Under the pieces are notes generated by a model, which saw nothing but the letters and a program-made list of their open reading frames with translations, was not told the origin of the DNA and did no database searches. From Desulfovibrio psychrotolerans (GTDB taxonomy: Bacteria; Desulfobacterota; Desulfovibrionia; Desulfovibrionales; Desulfovibrionaceae), in contig NZ_BLVP01000008.1 of assembly GCF_013340305.1 (NCBI RefSeq), positions 359,408 through 423,407 of the forward strand: a stretch of 64,000 bases of DNA, written 5' to 3'. Below are positions 17,186 through 26,230 of this stretch, piece by piece (position 1 is the stretch's first letter; every line of letters begins with the position of its first letter). The translations under genes were made by a program, and so were the position numbers.

Positions 17186-18721
17186 TCAGCGGGTCAGCGT
17201 GCACCTGTCCGGTGCGTGAAAGCTTATGGTGAACGTGGTGCCCCTATTCACCTCTATTTCAAGCACCGCCCCCAACTGGTCCACCAGCGAATGCACAAGC
17301 TGCATGCCCAGCGTGCGCGCGGTGGCGGGGTCGTAATCCAGCGGAAAACCTATGCCGTTGTCCTGCATCACAATGCGGATATGCTCTTTGTCGCGCTTGA
17401 CGGAAAGACGCACCATGCCCTCTTCCCGGTTGCGGAAGGCGTGTTTTAAGGCATTGGAAAACAGCTCGTTGATGATAAGCCCGCAGGGAATGGCCGTGTC
17501 CACGGGAAAAAATATGGGCTGAATGTCCGTAACCAGCCGTATATCCTTGTCCACCGCCAGCGCGGCAATGAGTTTCTGGGTAAGCTTGGGCAGGTAATCG
17601 CTGAACTCCACGCACGAGAGGTCGTCCGAGCGGTAAAGTTCTTCGTGTACCAGCGTCATGGAGTGGATGCGGTTCTGCGATTCCAGAAACAGCTCCTTGT
17701 CCTCCGGCGTTCGGATGTAAGAAGCCTGCAAGTTCAGCAGACTGGAAACCAGCTGGAGGTTGTTCTTCACGCGGTGGTGCACCTCCTTGAGCAGAATTTC
17801 CTTCTCGTGCAGCGAGCGTTTGATACTTTCTTCCGCCAGCTTGCGGCGGGTTATATCGTCCGCAATGCCCACTATGCGGTAGGGGGTGCCTGTTTCGTCT
17901 TCCACAGGAAAGGCGCGTCCGCGAATCCAGCGTATGGTGTTGTCCGGGCGGATGATGCGGTACTCCTCATCCATGGGCCGGTTGCCCTTTTCCAGCAGGT
18001 TCCACGCCTGCAGCAACTCAGGCTGGTCCTCGGCGTGCACGGTGGTGAACAGGCTTTCCGGAGCGGCATAGAGCGATGCGCATGAACGCCCCCAAATCTC
18101 GGCATACGCGGGGCTTACGTACAGGATGGAGCCGGTGTTCATGTCGCGTATGAAAAACGCCTCGCGAACGTTCTCCACCAACTGCCGGAAACGCTCCTCA
18201 CTGTCCGCCAGTGCCTTTTCAAATTCTATGCGTTCCGCAATCTGGCGGCGGAGCAAGGCGTTGGTCTGTTCCAGGTCTTCGGTGCGCCTGCGTATCTGCT
18301 CTTCCAGATGCTCCCGGTGCAGCCCCTCCTTGCGCAAAAGGTCGGCCCGCACAAGGCACTTCTGAATGGATGCCTCCAGCGTGAGGAGGTCGCGCAGCGG
18401 TTTCATCAAAAAGTCCCATGCGCCCCGTTGCAGAGCCTCCACCACGTGCTCCACCTTATCCGTGCCGGAAACCACGATAACAGGCGTGGTGGGTGCCTCT
18501 TCAAAAATGCGCCCCAGCACCTCGCTTCCGGGCATGTCCGGGAGCCGCCAGTCCAGCAGAACTATTTCAATCCCGCCCTGCCGGAACATCTCCAGTCCCG
18601 TTCTGCCGCTCGCCGCTTCGCGCACGGCATACCCTTCATCTTCCAGATACGCAGCCATGGTGCGGCGGATGACGGGGTCGTCGTCCAGCGCAAGAATGGT
18701 CGCCTTGGGTGCCGTGTGCAT
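17186..18721 (-). CDS. Receiver-PAS-histidine kinase (HisKA_2 type)
   Basis: A 511-residue cytoplasmic signalling protein with no membrane segment. Order: a receiver domain (about 8-125) with acidic pocket ALDDD, phospho-acceptor Asp in LLDWRLPDMPG and Lys in DFLMKPL; a coiled coil (HREHLEEQIRRRTEDLEQ); a PAS/PAC domain (about 185-310); a HisKA_2 region with EVHHRVKNNLQLVSSLLNLQAS near 325, where the His is present; and an HATPase domain with LIINELFSNALKHAF and DNGIGFPLD. It ends in FTISFHAPDR. It lies 17 bp after mltA on the same strand and is probably co-transcribed. The likely start is the ATG at 18721, with a weak GGA. The output partner is unknown. Confidence 0.9.
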   Translation of the reverse strand: MHTAPKATILALDDDPVIRRTMAAYLEDEGYAVREAASGRTGLEMFRQGGIEIVLLDWRLPDMPGSEVLGRIFEEAPTTPVIVVSGTDKVEHVVEALQRGAWDFLMKPLRDLLTLEASIQKCLVRADLLRKEGLHREHLEEQIRRRTEDLEQTNALLRRQIAERIEFEKALADSEERFRQLVENVREAFFIRDMNTGSILYVSPAYAEIWGRSCASLYAAPESLFTTVHAEDQPELLQAWNLLEKGNRPMDEEYRIIRPDNTIRWIRGRAFPVEDETGTPYRIVGIADDITRRKLAEESIKRSLHEKEILLKEVHHRVKNNLQLVSSLLNLQASYIRTPEDKELFLESQNRIHSMTLVHEELYRSDDLSCVEFSDYLPKLTQKLIAALAVDKDIRLVTDIQPIFFPVDTAIPCGLIINELFSNALKHAFRNREEGMVRLSVKRDKEHIRIVMQDNGIGFPLDYDPATARTLGMQLVHSLVDQLGAVLEIEVNRGTTFTISFHAPDRCTLTR

Positions 18722-18738
18722 GGTTCGCGTCCTGCGGG

Positions 18739-19938
18739 CTATTCGGTTTTCGGCAGCAGAATCCACACGTTGCCGGGGGTGTTCATGTGTCCGGCAATCC
18801 ATGTGGCTTCTTCACCGTATCCGCTGAAAAAGTCCAGCCTGTGGCCCTTGATGGCGCCGCCCGTATCCTGCGCAAGTCCCAGCCCCGTCAGCACGGGGCC
18901 GTGCCGGAACTCACCGCGCGGCCCCTGTTCCGGCAGGGGAACGGAAAAGACCAGCAGCCCGCCCAGGGGCAGAAGCTTCGGGTCCGTAGCCAGCGAAACG
19001 CGGGGCGTGAGGGGCTGGTTCATGGCTCCGAACGGGCCTTTGTCCGAAAGGCGGAGGAAGACATAACTGGGGTTGGTGGCCAGCAGTTCCTTGGTTCTCT
19101 GCGGATGGCGCTCAAGATACGCGCGTATGGACTGCATGCTTACCCCGTCAGGCTGCAGCAGGCCCATGTCGCGCATCACCCGGCCCAGCGAGACGTACTG
19201 GTGCCCGTTCTTGCCCGCGTAAAGCACATGTTTTTCTGTGCCGTCCGGCAGAATGAGCCTGCCGGAACCCTGTACCTGCAAAAAGAAGATATCCACGGGG
19301 TCTTTGGCCCACGCTATCTCCAGCCCCCGCCCGGAGAGCCGGTTGTGGGTGTCTATATCCTCCCGTGTGTGGTAGGGCACCACCTTGCCGTCCTCCAGGC
19401 GGTAGAACAGGCGTTCTCCCTTGAAACGGGGATGAAACGGGCTGAGATCCACGGATTGCAGGTCATCCGGCTGGGCGTAGATGGGGTAGGCATAGACGCT
19501 GGAAGGGGCAATGTCCGCCTCAATGGCAGGCTCATAATATCCGGTGAACACGGGGTTCTGCGTTACCTGCACAAAGCGGAAATGCTCCGCAAGCAGATCA
19601 GGCTCGGCGTCCAGACGGGGCAGCAGGTTGCGCAGCAGCAGCAGTCCGGCCCGCAGCTCGCCCCATGTAACGGTCAGGTGCTCACGTTGCAGGGCCGGTT
19701 CTTCAGAAGGCTTCCGGCTCAGGTAGGCAAGCGAATGCTCAAGCGAAGGAGCCAGTTCCGTCCACGATCCCAGCCCCTGCCTGTTCAGGTCAATCTGTTG
19801 GGCCACGGTGCGCGCCGTTTTTCCCGGCACTTCTGCGAACTCTGTTACGGGCCGCTTGGCACAGGCTGCGGCGAGAAGGCACAGCAGGGCCAGCAGAACG
19901 ATCGGTCGGCGGCGCTGCGTGCTGCCGGAAATGGGCAT
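18739..19938 (-). CDS. mltA: Membrane-bound lytic murein transglycosylase A
   Basis: A 399-residue lipoprotein that cuts peptidoglycan glycan strands with 1,6-anhydro ring formation. Residues 1-26 are a lipoprotein signal peptide (RRRPIVLLALLCLLAAAC, lipobox LAAAC). The MltA domain follows, with FTGYYEPAIEA near 140, and then the C-terminal 3D domain with conserved aspartates, seen in GLGLAQDTGGAIKGHRLDFFSGYG. Its length fits the family. GGAGC in front of the ATG is a good ribosome site. It starts an operon with the downstream receiver-PAS kinase, an unusual pairing of wall enzyme and sensor. Confidence 0.95.
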   Translation of the reverse strand: MPISGSTQRRRPIVLLALLCLLAAACAKRPVTEFAEVPGKTARTVAQQIDLNRQGLGSWTELAPSLEHSLAYLSRKPSEEPALQREHLTVTWGELRAGLLLLRNLLPRLDAEPDLLAEHFRFVQVTQNPVFTGYYEPAIEADIAPSSVYAYPIYAQPDDLQSVDLSPFHPRFKGERLFYRLEDGKVVPYHTREDIDTHNRLSGRGLEIAWAKDPVDIFFLQVQGSGRLILPDGTEKHVLYAGKNGHQYVSLGRVMRDMGLLQPDGVSMQSIRAYLERHPQRTKELLATNPSYVFLRLSDKGPFGAMNQPLTPRVSLATDPKLLPLGGLLVFSVPLPEQGPRGEFRHGPVLTGLGLAQDTGGAIKGHRLDFFSGYGEEATWIAGHMNTPGNVWILLPKTE

Positions 19939-20229
19939 GGTCAGGCTCCTTGGGAGAGTGTTTGTCCTTCCATATCACCAAAGTTCCCGGGGCAAAAGGG
20001 TGCAGGTGGCGGTTGCGTCCGGCGCGCTATGGGCGTACTTTGCGGGCTTCGTGTTCCGTGCAGTTTTCCGGAGCGAATGAGAAGCGGCCCCGGCCAGAAA
20101 GCTTCGGCGACATTCAGGCCAGAGGCAGGCCACATTCAGACCTTGTTGAGGCCGAGTGTCGCCCGCAATCGGGCCACGGTCCGGCAAACGGCATCGGAGT
20201 TCATCAGGATGATTCAAGGGAGCGGGCGC

Positions 20230-20760
20230 ATGCAGGTGCGGCGGATATATCTCGTGGGACCCCGTGCCAGCGGAAAAAGCACGGTGGGCAGGGCGCTGGC
20301 GCAAAGCCTTGGCTGGCGCTTTGCAGATACGGATGAACTTGTGGTGCGCGGGGCGGGTTGCTCCGTGGCCGACATCGTGTCCCGTGGCGGCTGGGAGGCC
20401 TTCCGCGACATGGAAAGCGCCGCTTTGCGCGCTGTAAGCGGGGAAGATGCCTTGGTCATCGCCACGGGCGGCGGCATGGTGCTGCGGCAGGAGAACAGGG
20501 AATGCATGGCCCGTACCGGCTGGGTGGTGCTGCTCATGGCTGCCCCGCAGGTGCTGGCGGCGCGTCTGTGCGCCGACCCGCAGTGTGAGCAGCGTCCGTC
20601 ACTCACCTGCCGGGGTGTGGCGGAAGAGGTGGCGGCAGTGCTCGCGGAACGCGAGCCTTTGTACCGCGCGGTGGCCCGCCATGTGGCGCAGGCCGAATGC
20701 CCCGTGCAGGAAATCGTGCAGGATGTGCTGCAAGCTCTTGAACTCCGGTCAGATACGTAG
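20230..20760 (+). CDS. aroK: Shikimate kinase
   Basis: Phosphorylates shikimate at the 3-OH in the aromatic amino-acid pathway. The 176 residues have the P-loop GPRASGKSTVG near residue 10, FADTDE (substrate-binding Asp), GWEAFRDMESAAL, and ATGGGMVLR near 78. The lid arginine falls in CEQRPSL. The frame is open far upstream, but the sequence before 20209 is antisense to mltA. ATG 20230 was preferred over 20209 because AAGGGAG is seven bases before it. It shares the strand with usp, aroC and recD2, with aroC in the same pathway 500 bp downstream. It could equally be named aroL. Confidence 0.92.
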   Translation: MQVRRIYLVGPRASGKSTVGRALAQSLGWRFADTDELVVRGAGCSVADIVSRGGWEAFRDMESAALRAVSGEDALVIATGGGMVLRQENRECMARTGWVVLLMAAPQVLAARLCADPQCEQRPSLTCRGVAEEVAAVLAEREPLYRAVARHVAQAECPVQEIVQDVLQALELRSDT

Positions 20761-20835
20761 TTACATGGCGGGTGGAATTTTTTCGCAGGCGGTCTGTTAA
20801 TCCCGGCGTCCGGGCAGGGCGCAAGGAGCATTCGT

Positions 20836-21258
20836 ATGCAGATTCGGAAAATACTGGTTCCCGTTGACGGGTCGGAGCATTCCACCAAGGCGGCCCGGTA
20901 CGCGGTGGATTTTGCCAAGCTGGTGGGGGCGGAGCTGTTGCTGCTCAACTGCCGCATGCAGGTTCCGCCCATGCTGGGGCCGGATGCGTATGAGCAGGCC
21001 AAGATAGGGCTTCAGAACCGCTCCAACGAACTGCTGGAGCCATACCGGATACTCCTTCGCGGCGCGGGCGTGGCGTTCACGGACCGCATCATGGAAGGGC
21101 CGGTGGAAGATGCCATCGTGCAACTGGCCGACTTTGAGAAATGCGACCTCATCATCATGGGGTCCCGCGGGCATTCCGATCTGGAAGGACTGCTGGTGGG
21201 CAGCACCACGCACCGCGTTCTGCAAATTGCAGCCTGTCCCGTCACCGTGGTCAGATAG
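20836..21258 (+). CDS. Universal stress protein (UspA family)
   Basis: A 140-residue single Usp domain. It begins with the conserved ILVPVDGSEHSTKAARYAVDFA segment (residues 5-26 in parts) and ends with the ATP-binding pattern GSRGHSDLEGLLVGSTTHRVL. This suggests a nucleotide-binding Usp of the MJ0577 type. Usp proteins act in survival under stress by mechanisms that remain loose. An AGGAG ribosome site precedes the ATG. It lies between aroK and aroC, only nine bases from the latter, so it is likely part of that transcript. Confidence 0.95.
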   Translation: MQIRKILVPVDGSEHSTKAARYAVDFAKLVGAELLLLNCRMQVPPMLGPDAYEQAKIGLQNRSNELLEPYRILLRGAGVAFTDRIMEGPVEDAIVQLADFEKCDLIIMGSRGHSDLEGLLVGSTTHRVLQIAACPVTVVR

Positions 21259-21267
21259 GAGTAGGGT

Positions 21268-22368
21268 ATGAGCGGCAGCACGTTTGGCAGGGTATTCCGG
21301 CTGACCACCTTTGGCGAATCACACGGGCCCGGTCTGGGCGGCGTGGTGGACGGGTGTCCCTCCGGCGTGGAATTGGGGGAAGAGGATATCCAGCGCGAAC
21401 TGGATATGAGAAGGCCCGGACAGGGCGGCATAGCCACCACCGCCCGCAGCGAGGCGGATAGGGTGCGCATTCTCTCCGGTGTGTTCGAGGGCAGAACCAC
21501 GGGCACTCCCATTGGCTTTTATGTGGAAAACACCGACCAGCGTTCCCGCGACTACGGGGATATAATGGACGTGTGGCGTCCCGGACACGCGGACTATACC
21601 TTCGACCGCAAGTTCGGCATCCGCGACTACCGGGGCGGCGGACGTTCCTCCGGAAGGGAGACGGTGAGCCGCGTGGCGGGCGGGGCCATAGCCCGTCAGT
21701 TTCTGGCCTCGCAGGGCATAACCGTGCGTGCCTACACCGTGGAGCTGGGCGGAATCCCGGCAGATGTCACCGACCCGGAAGGTGCTTCCGGCAGACCTTT
21801 CTTCTCGCCGGACCCGGATGTGGTGGCAGGCTGGGAAAGCCTTGTGCGTGATGTGAAGGCAGATGGCGACACACTGGGTGGCATCGTGCAGGTGGAGGCG
21901 CTGGGCGTGCCTGCCGGTCTCGGGGAGCCGGTGTTCGACAAGCTGGACGCGCAGCTTGCCTACGCACTCATGAGCGTGGGCGCGGTTAAGGGCGTGGAGA
22001 TAGGCAGCGGCTTCGGGGCGGCGCGTATGCGCGGCAGCGAGCAGAACGACCCCATGCGCGGCAACACGTTTGCCTCCAACCGGTCGGGCGGCATTCTGGG
22101 CGGCATTTCCAACGGTATGCCGGTCATCGCGCGTGCCGCCATAAAACCCATTCCCTCCATTGCCAAAGCGCAGACCACAACCACCCGGCACGGCGAGGAA
22201 CGCACCCTGCGCATCGGCGGCAGGCACGACATATGCGCCATCCCGCGCGTGGTGCCGGTCCTTGCGTCCATGGTCTGCCTTGTACTGGCGGATATGGTGC
22301 TGTTGCAGTCCCGGCAGTCCCTGTCGCCCCTTTCCGGGCTGATGGAACTGGACGAATTTGACCTGTAG
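21268..22368 (+). CDS. aroC: Chorismate synthase
   Basis: Converts EPSP to chorismate with reduced FMN as catalyst. The 366 residues fit the family. Signatures are GRVFRLTTFGESHGPGLGGVVDG (motif 1, in parts), DMRRPGQGG, the central RSSGRETVSRVAGGAIAR, and near the C-terminus GGRHDICAIPRVVPV. GGAG lies upstream of the ATG. It closely follows usp and precedes recD2 by 15 bases, so a polycistronic message aroK-usp-aroC-recD2 is likely. Confidence 0.97.
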   Translation: MSGSTFGRVFRLTTFGESHGPGLGGVVDGCPSGVELGEEDIQRELDMRRPGQGGIATTARSEADRVRILSGVFEGRTTGTPIGFYVENTDQRSRDYGDIMDVWRPGHADYTFDRKFGIRDYRGGGRSSGRETVSRVAGGAIARQFLASQGITVRAYTVELGGIPADVTDPEGASGRPFFSPDPDVVAGWESLVRDVKADGDTLGGIVQVEALGVPAGLGEPVFDKLDAQLAYALMSVGAVKGVEIGSGFGAARMRGSEQNDPMRGNTFASNRSGGILGGISNGMPVIARAAIKPIPSIAKAQTTTTRHGEERTLRIGGRHDICAIPRVVPVLASMVCLVLADMVLLQSRQSLSPLSGLMELDEFDL

Positions 22369-22383
22369 GGCCGCAGCCTGTAC

Positions 22384-24639
22384 ATGAGGCGCATGCAGCA
22401 ACATCCTCTTTCCGCCTCCGGCTCGTCCACCGCTTCGTCCACAGCTTCGTCAGAGGACGGGGCAGATGGCGAAAACCTCGTCGCCGTGCAGGGCACCTTG
22501 GAGCGTGTCGTCTTCCACAATGCGGAAAACGGCTACACGGTGTTCAGCGTGCGCACCAAAAAGGGCGATACCGTGCCCGTGGTGGGGCACATGGCGGAGC
22601 CTCAACCGGGTATAGCACTGGAAATATGGGGCGAATGGACAGATAATCCCCGTTTCGGCAGGCAGTTGCAGATGCGCCGCCATCAGACCGTGCTGCCCGC
22701 GCAGGTAGAGGGCATCCGCCACTATCTGGGGTCGGGCCTCATTCACGGCGTGGGGCCAAAGACGGCGGAACGCATTGTGGCCGCCTTCGGCGAAGACACC
22801 TTCCGCGTGCTGGATAACGAGCCGGAACGTCTGCTCACGGTAGAGGGCATAGGCAGAAAGACAGCGGAGGCCGTGCGCGAAGGCTGGAGCGAGCACCGCG
22901 GCATACGCGACCTCATCATGTTCCTGCAACCCCACGGGGTTTCCACCTCCTACGCTGTGCGCATCTACCGCTTTTACGGCAAGCATGCCCTGACCGTGGT
23001 GCAGGAAAATCCCTACCGGCTGGCCATGGATATCCACGGCATAGGCTTTCTCACGGCAGACGCCGTGGCCCGCAAGCTGGGCTTTGAGAGCGAATCCCCC
23101 CTGCGGGCGGAGGCCGGGGTGCTCTATACCCTGAAAAAGATAACCGACGACGGGCACGTCTACTACCCATTCGAGCATCTGGTGGCCAAGGCCGCTTCCG
23201 ATCTGGATATTTCCTACGATCTGGTGGAAGAGGCCATCCGCACCCTGCGCCTTGAAGAACGCGTGGTGCTGGAACCCCTGCCGGACGGCAGCGAGGCCGT
23301 CTACCTCTCGCGTTTCCATGCCTATGAGTCAGGCATCTCCACCTACCTGCGCCGGATTCTGGGGTCGCCCAAATCCGTGAACATCCCCGACCCCGACACC
23401 GTGGTGGACCGCGTGGTGGCGGATATGGATATGCACCTTGCAGAGGCGCAGGTAGAGGCCGTGCGCACTGCCGCCCGCGCCAAGGTCATGGTGCTTACCG
23501 GCGGTCCCGGCACGGGCAAGACCACCATAACCAACGCCATCATCAAGGTTTTCCGGTCGCTCAAGGCCAAGGTGCTGCTGTGCGCGCCCACAGGAAGAGC
23601 CGCCAAGCGCATGTTCGAGACCTCGGGCGAGGAAGCCCGCACCATCCACCGCCTGCTGGAATACTCGCCGAGGGAAGACGGGTTCCAGCGCAACGAGGAT
23701 AACCCCCTTGCCTGCGGACTGCTGGTGGTGGATGAGGCGTCCATGATGGACACCATGCTCATGTTCCATTTGCTCAAGGCGGTGCCGCTGGGAGCCACGG
23801 TCATTTTCGTGGGCGATGTGCACCAGTTGCCCTCCGTGGGACCGGGCAACGTGCTGCGCGATGTCATCACCTCCGGCGTGGTGGATGTGGTGGAACTGAC
23901 CGAGGTGTTCCGGCAGGCGCAGGAATCGGAGATCATCACCAACGCCCATAAGATAAACTGCGGCGAGGTGCCGTACCTGGAGTCGGGCAAGGACCAGCTT
24001 TCCGATTTTTACTTCATCCGGCAGGAAGACCCGGACCGCTGTGCCGCCATGATCGTGGACTTGGTCAGGAACCATATCCCGCGCCGTTTCGGGCTGGACC
24101 GCTTCAACGATATTCAGGTTCTCACCCCCATGCACAAGGGGTCTGCCGGTGCGGCAAACCTGAACGTGCTGCTGCAGAAGGCACTCAACCCCGGCAGCCG
24201 CCTCATCCGGCGGGGCGAACGCGAATACCGCCTTGACGACAAGGTCATGCAAATTCGCAATAACTACGACAAGGACGTGTTCAACGGCGATATAGGCCGC
24301 ATATGCGTCATAAACGAAAAAGAAAAGGAACTGACCGTTCGGTTCGATGACGAGCGCAATGTCATCTATGCCTTCAACGAACTGGATGAACTGGTTCCCG
24401 CCTACGCCATTTCCATCCACAAGTCGCAGGGGTCGGAATACCCCGCCGTGGTCATCCCCGTGCTCACCCAGCACTACGTGCTGCTGCAGCGCAACCTCAT
24501 CTACACCGCCATCACGCGCGGCAAGCGTCTGGTCATTCTGGTGGGCGCACCCAAGGCACTTTCCATGGCGGTAAAGAACAACAGAATGCAGAAACGCCAC
24601 ACCCTGCTGGCAGAACGCCTCGCGCGGCGGCTGGGATAA
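22384..24639 (+). CDS. recD2: RecD2-type ATP-dependent DNA helicase
   Basis: A 751-residue SF1B helicase. An N-terminal serine-rich leader (residues 1-25) is followed by an OB-like domain (GTLERVVFHNAENGYTVFSV), helix-hairpin-helix repeats (YLGSGLIHGVGPKTAERIV, GIGRKTAEAV), the Walker A motif GGPGTGKTTIT near 377, DEASMMDT (Walker B), and the C-terminal motif VI region SIHKSQGSEYPAVVIP followed by LIYTAITRGK. It unwinds DNA with 5'-3' polarity independently of RecBC, in repair. ATGs at 22384 and 22393 are both possible and neither has a clear ribosome site, as expected for coupling to aroC. Confidence 0.93.
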   Translation: MRRMQQHPLSASGSSTASSTASSEDGADGENLVAVQGTLERVVFHNAENGYTVFSVRTKKGDTVPVVGHMAEPQPGIALEIWGEWTDNPRFGRQLQMRRHQTVLPAQVEGIRHYLGSGLIHGVGPKTAERIVAAFGEDTFRVLDNEPERLLTVEGIGRKTAEAVREGWSEHRGIRDLIMFLQPHGVSTSYAVRIYRFYGKHALTVVQENPYRLAMDIHGIGFLTADAVARKLGFESESPLRAEAGVLYTLKKITDDGHVYYPFEHLVAKAASDLDISYDLVEEAIRTLRLEERVVLEPLPDGSEAVYLSRFHAYESGISTYLRRILGSPKSVNIPDPDTVVDRVVADMDMHLAEAQVEAVRTAARAKVMVLTGGPGTGKTTITNAIIKVFRSLKAKVLLCAPTGRAAKRMFETSGEEARTIHRLLEYSPREDGFQRNEDNPLACGLLVVDEASMMDTMLMFHLLKAVPLGATVIFVGDVHQLPSVGPGNVLRDVITSGVVDVVELTEVFRQAQESEIITNAHKINCGEVPYLESGKDQLSDFYFIRQEDPDRCAAMIVDLVRNHIPRRFGLDRFNDIQVLTPMHKGSAGAANLNVLLQKALNPGSRLIRRGEREYRLDDKVMQIRNNYDKDVFNGDIGRICVINEKEKELTVRFDDERNVIYAFNELDELVPAYAISIHKSQGSEYPAVVIPVLTQHYVLLQRNLIYTAITRGKRLVILVGAPKALSMAVKNNRMQKRHTLLAERLARRLG

Positions 24640-24678
24640 CCGCAAGCCGCCCTGCCGCCGCCCAAATCCCGCGCCAAA

Positions 24679-24777
24679 CAGGGATGACATCTGCCCCGGA
24701 ATAACGCCGGGCAGGAAGGATACCTGCCCCGGAATAACGTCGGACAGGAATGACATCCATCCCGGAACAACGGCGGA
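24679..24777 (+). repeat. 33-bp tandem repeat, 3 units
   Basis: Three consecutive 33-bp units (24679-24711, 24712-24744, 24745-24777) share the core CCCGGAATAACG and begin CAGG. They differ at about 5-9 positions between units. The array sits in the gap between convergent recD2 and a small unknown gene. Confidence 0.85.
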
Positions 24778-24799
24778 CATGGCAATATGCAGAGTGCAT

Positions 24800-24840
24800 G
24801 AAAAAGGGCGCCGGTCCCGGTCTTTCCGGTTCCGACGCCC
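24800..24840 (-). terminator. Terminator of the minus-strand small gene
   Basis: A GC-rich hairpin (24806-24840, GGGCG...CGCCC with a few mismatches) is followed on the minus strand by five Ts (24801-24805). It lies 60 bp beyond the stop of the gene ending at 24902. Confidence 0.75.
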
Positions 24841-24901
24841 AGTGCGGTCTCATATGCGTGCCATATCCGGGAACATTGTTTCCGGCACAACGCCTCTTCC
24901 G

Positions 24902-25249
24902 TTAATCGTGTCCCAACTCAGCCTTGAGCCAGTCCTTAATCTCACGGGTGGGTTCCATAATGCCCCTCAGGTCGCCGTATTCGGCAATGAACCTGTTCGC
25001 CAGACGGTTAGGCAGGGGAATGGTCGCCAGTTCGTCAGCCCCTTCCGAGTTGCGGCGGATAAGGCGCACCACAGGGCGTTCTCCCCATGTGTCCACCACA
25101 AAGTAGGTGGAAAAATCCGCCTTGGAGCGGACCGGGGGATACTCCGCATGCCAATCGTTATTGCCCCATTCAAGGTACATGGTTACCGCATGTTCGGGGC
25201 TAAGGTTCCAATCAATGTCAAGATTGCCGAAGCGTGCCAGTTCACTCAT
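24902..25249 (-). CDS. Conserved-looking small cytoplasmic protein, function unknown
   Basis: I do not recognise this 115-residue protein. It has no signal peptide, cysteine motif or membrane segment. It reads as a compact mixed alpha/beta domain with a tryptophan-rich middle (MYLEWGNNDWHAEYPPV, then FSTYFVVDTWGERPVVRLIRRN) and a helical acidic C-terminus (REIKDWLKAELGHD). GGAGG directly upstream of ATG 25249 fixes the start. A strong terminator and a credible promoter about 255 bp upstream show a stand-alone unit with an unusually long leader. Confidence 0.75.
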   Translation of the reverse strand: MSELARFGNLDIDWNLSPEHAVTMYLEWGNNDWHAEYPPVRSKADFSTYFVVDTWGERPVVRLIRRNSEGADELATIPLPNRLANRFIAEYGDLRGIMEPTREIKDWLKAELGHD

Positions 25250-25338
25250 GGTGTCCTCCGTGGGGCGCTGAAAAATCGTCATCCGTATTCTCTCTCCCGT
25301 CCACATTTCTTCCACTATCTTCCATTTTCGTCCATGTG

Positions 25339-25366
25339 CCGGGGCGGGCTGCCACCCCCGCCCCGG
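25339..25366 (-). other. Perfect GC hairpin in the long leader of the 24902-25249 gene
   Basis: A 10-bp perfect stem (CCGGGGCGGG at 25339-25348 with 25357-25366) and 8-nt loop lies about 90 nt upstream of the start codon. Next to it, 25301-25340 is made of four degenerate 10-mers built on TCCA. No T tract follows, so this is a structured leader rather than a terminator. No other gene is seen in 25250-25953. Confidence 0.5.
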
Positions 25367-25504
25367 CTGGAGACGGTGCATACCTTGTGAAGGAGGTAGG
25401 ACGCACGTGCCGCCGGTCTGTCATCCTGCCAACAGATTTCGCCGGTGATTCCGCGCGCCTGTGCAGTGTCGTGAAGGAGAGAGCGTTGCCGCTCGTATGA
25501 CTTA

Positions 25505-25532
25505 ATAGTAGCAATTATTGTTAACTGGTCAA
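25505..25532 (-). promoter_or_regulatory. Candidate promoter of the 24902-25249 gene
   Basis: On the minus strand TTGACC (25527-25532) and TACTAT (25505-25510) are 16 bp apart, in an AT-rich island. The transcript would carry a leader of about 250 nt. The same gap (25770-25775, TTGACG) may hold the promoter of the divergent small gene at 25954, but its -10 is poor. Confidence 0.45.
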
Positions 25533-25953
25533 CATAAATCGGAAGGATTTTGTCCGATTTCTTGTCCCATGCCCATAATATGCTGAATTTGTGTCTGTTT
25601 TTCTTTCCATGAAAAGAGTATGCCCCATACTTCGCCATTATGGTGTGATACAGGTCACAAAAGCCCTGCCTTTTTTGAACCGACTGCCAACATTGAAATA
25701 TCGCTGCGTATGCCAAACATCAGGTCAGGACAAAAGGCTGAATTGAATGTTCAACCTATTTCTCTATGCTTGACGTATGTATATGATTATGCCTTTATGA
25801 CTTTGCTGGAGAAGTCCTCGGTCCTTTCCGTTTCCCGCTCGGTGGGTCGGACTGGTTTCGGAGAGGTTTCGGGGCAACGAGTACGTACCGCCCTTGGCAG
25901 GGCGGCCATCATGCTGAATTGCTTGAACCCCTTTGATCTTACGGAGGTTCCCG

Positions 25954-26190
25954 ATGAAGCCGGAAGAATTTGCTGCCAGATTTTTTGAAGTGGCGAAGAG
26001 CATGGGATTGGAATTCACTTCTGCCGGAAATGTGGTAACCGGCAAGGGAAAGAACATCTCACACGGCAAGGCTGCCACCATGTACCGTCGGTACGGTGAA
26101 AAGTGCGCCAAGTGCCCTTCTGGTGAATTCAAGAATGATCCGAATGGGTTAAAGCAATTTCGCATGATCGCGGAAAAGACTTTGGGCTAG
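25954..26190 (+). CDS. Small basic protein with a CxxC pair, unknown
   Basis: A 78-residue protein I cannot assign. It is lysine-rich and begins with an amphipathic helix (KPEEFAARFFEVAKSMGLEF), followed by GKGKNISHGKAATMYRRYGEKCAKCPSGEF, where the CAKC pair could bind a metal or form a disulfide. ATG 25954 is preceded by ACGGAGG at six bases, which decides the start. A very strong terminator follows 40 bp after the stop, so it is a single-gene unit. Good translation signals, length and codon use suggest a real gene. Confidence 0.75.
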   Translation: MKPEEFAARFFEVAKSMGLEFTSAGNVVTGKGKNISHGKAATMYRRYGEKCAKCPSGEFKNDPNGLKQFRMIAEKTLG

Positions 26191-26230
26191 AGTCTGTTCC
26201 ACGCGGTTATGACGTTGAAGCATGGTTGGT

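Noticed and set aside
15696-17219. Second long frame overlapping the proposed homoserine kinase
   Set aside because: Its composition is arginine/glycine-rich and typical of the wrong frame. The metal-site motifs are in the other frame.
18709-20229. N-terminal extension of the shikimate kinase frame
   Set aside because: It is antisense to mltA. The kinase domain with P-loop begins at the chosen start.
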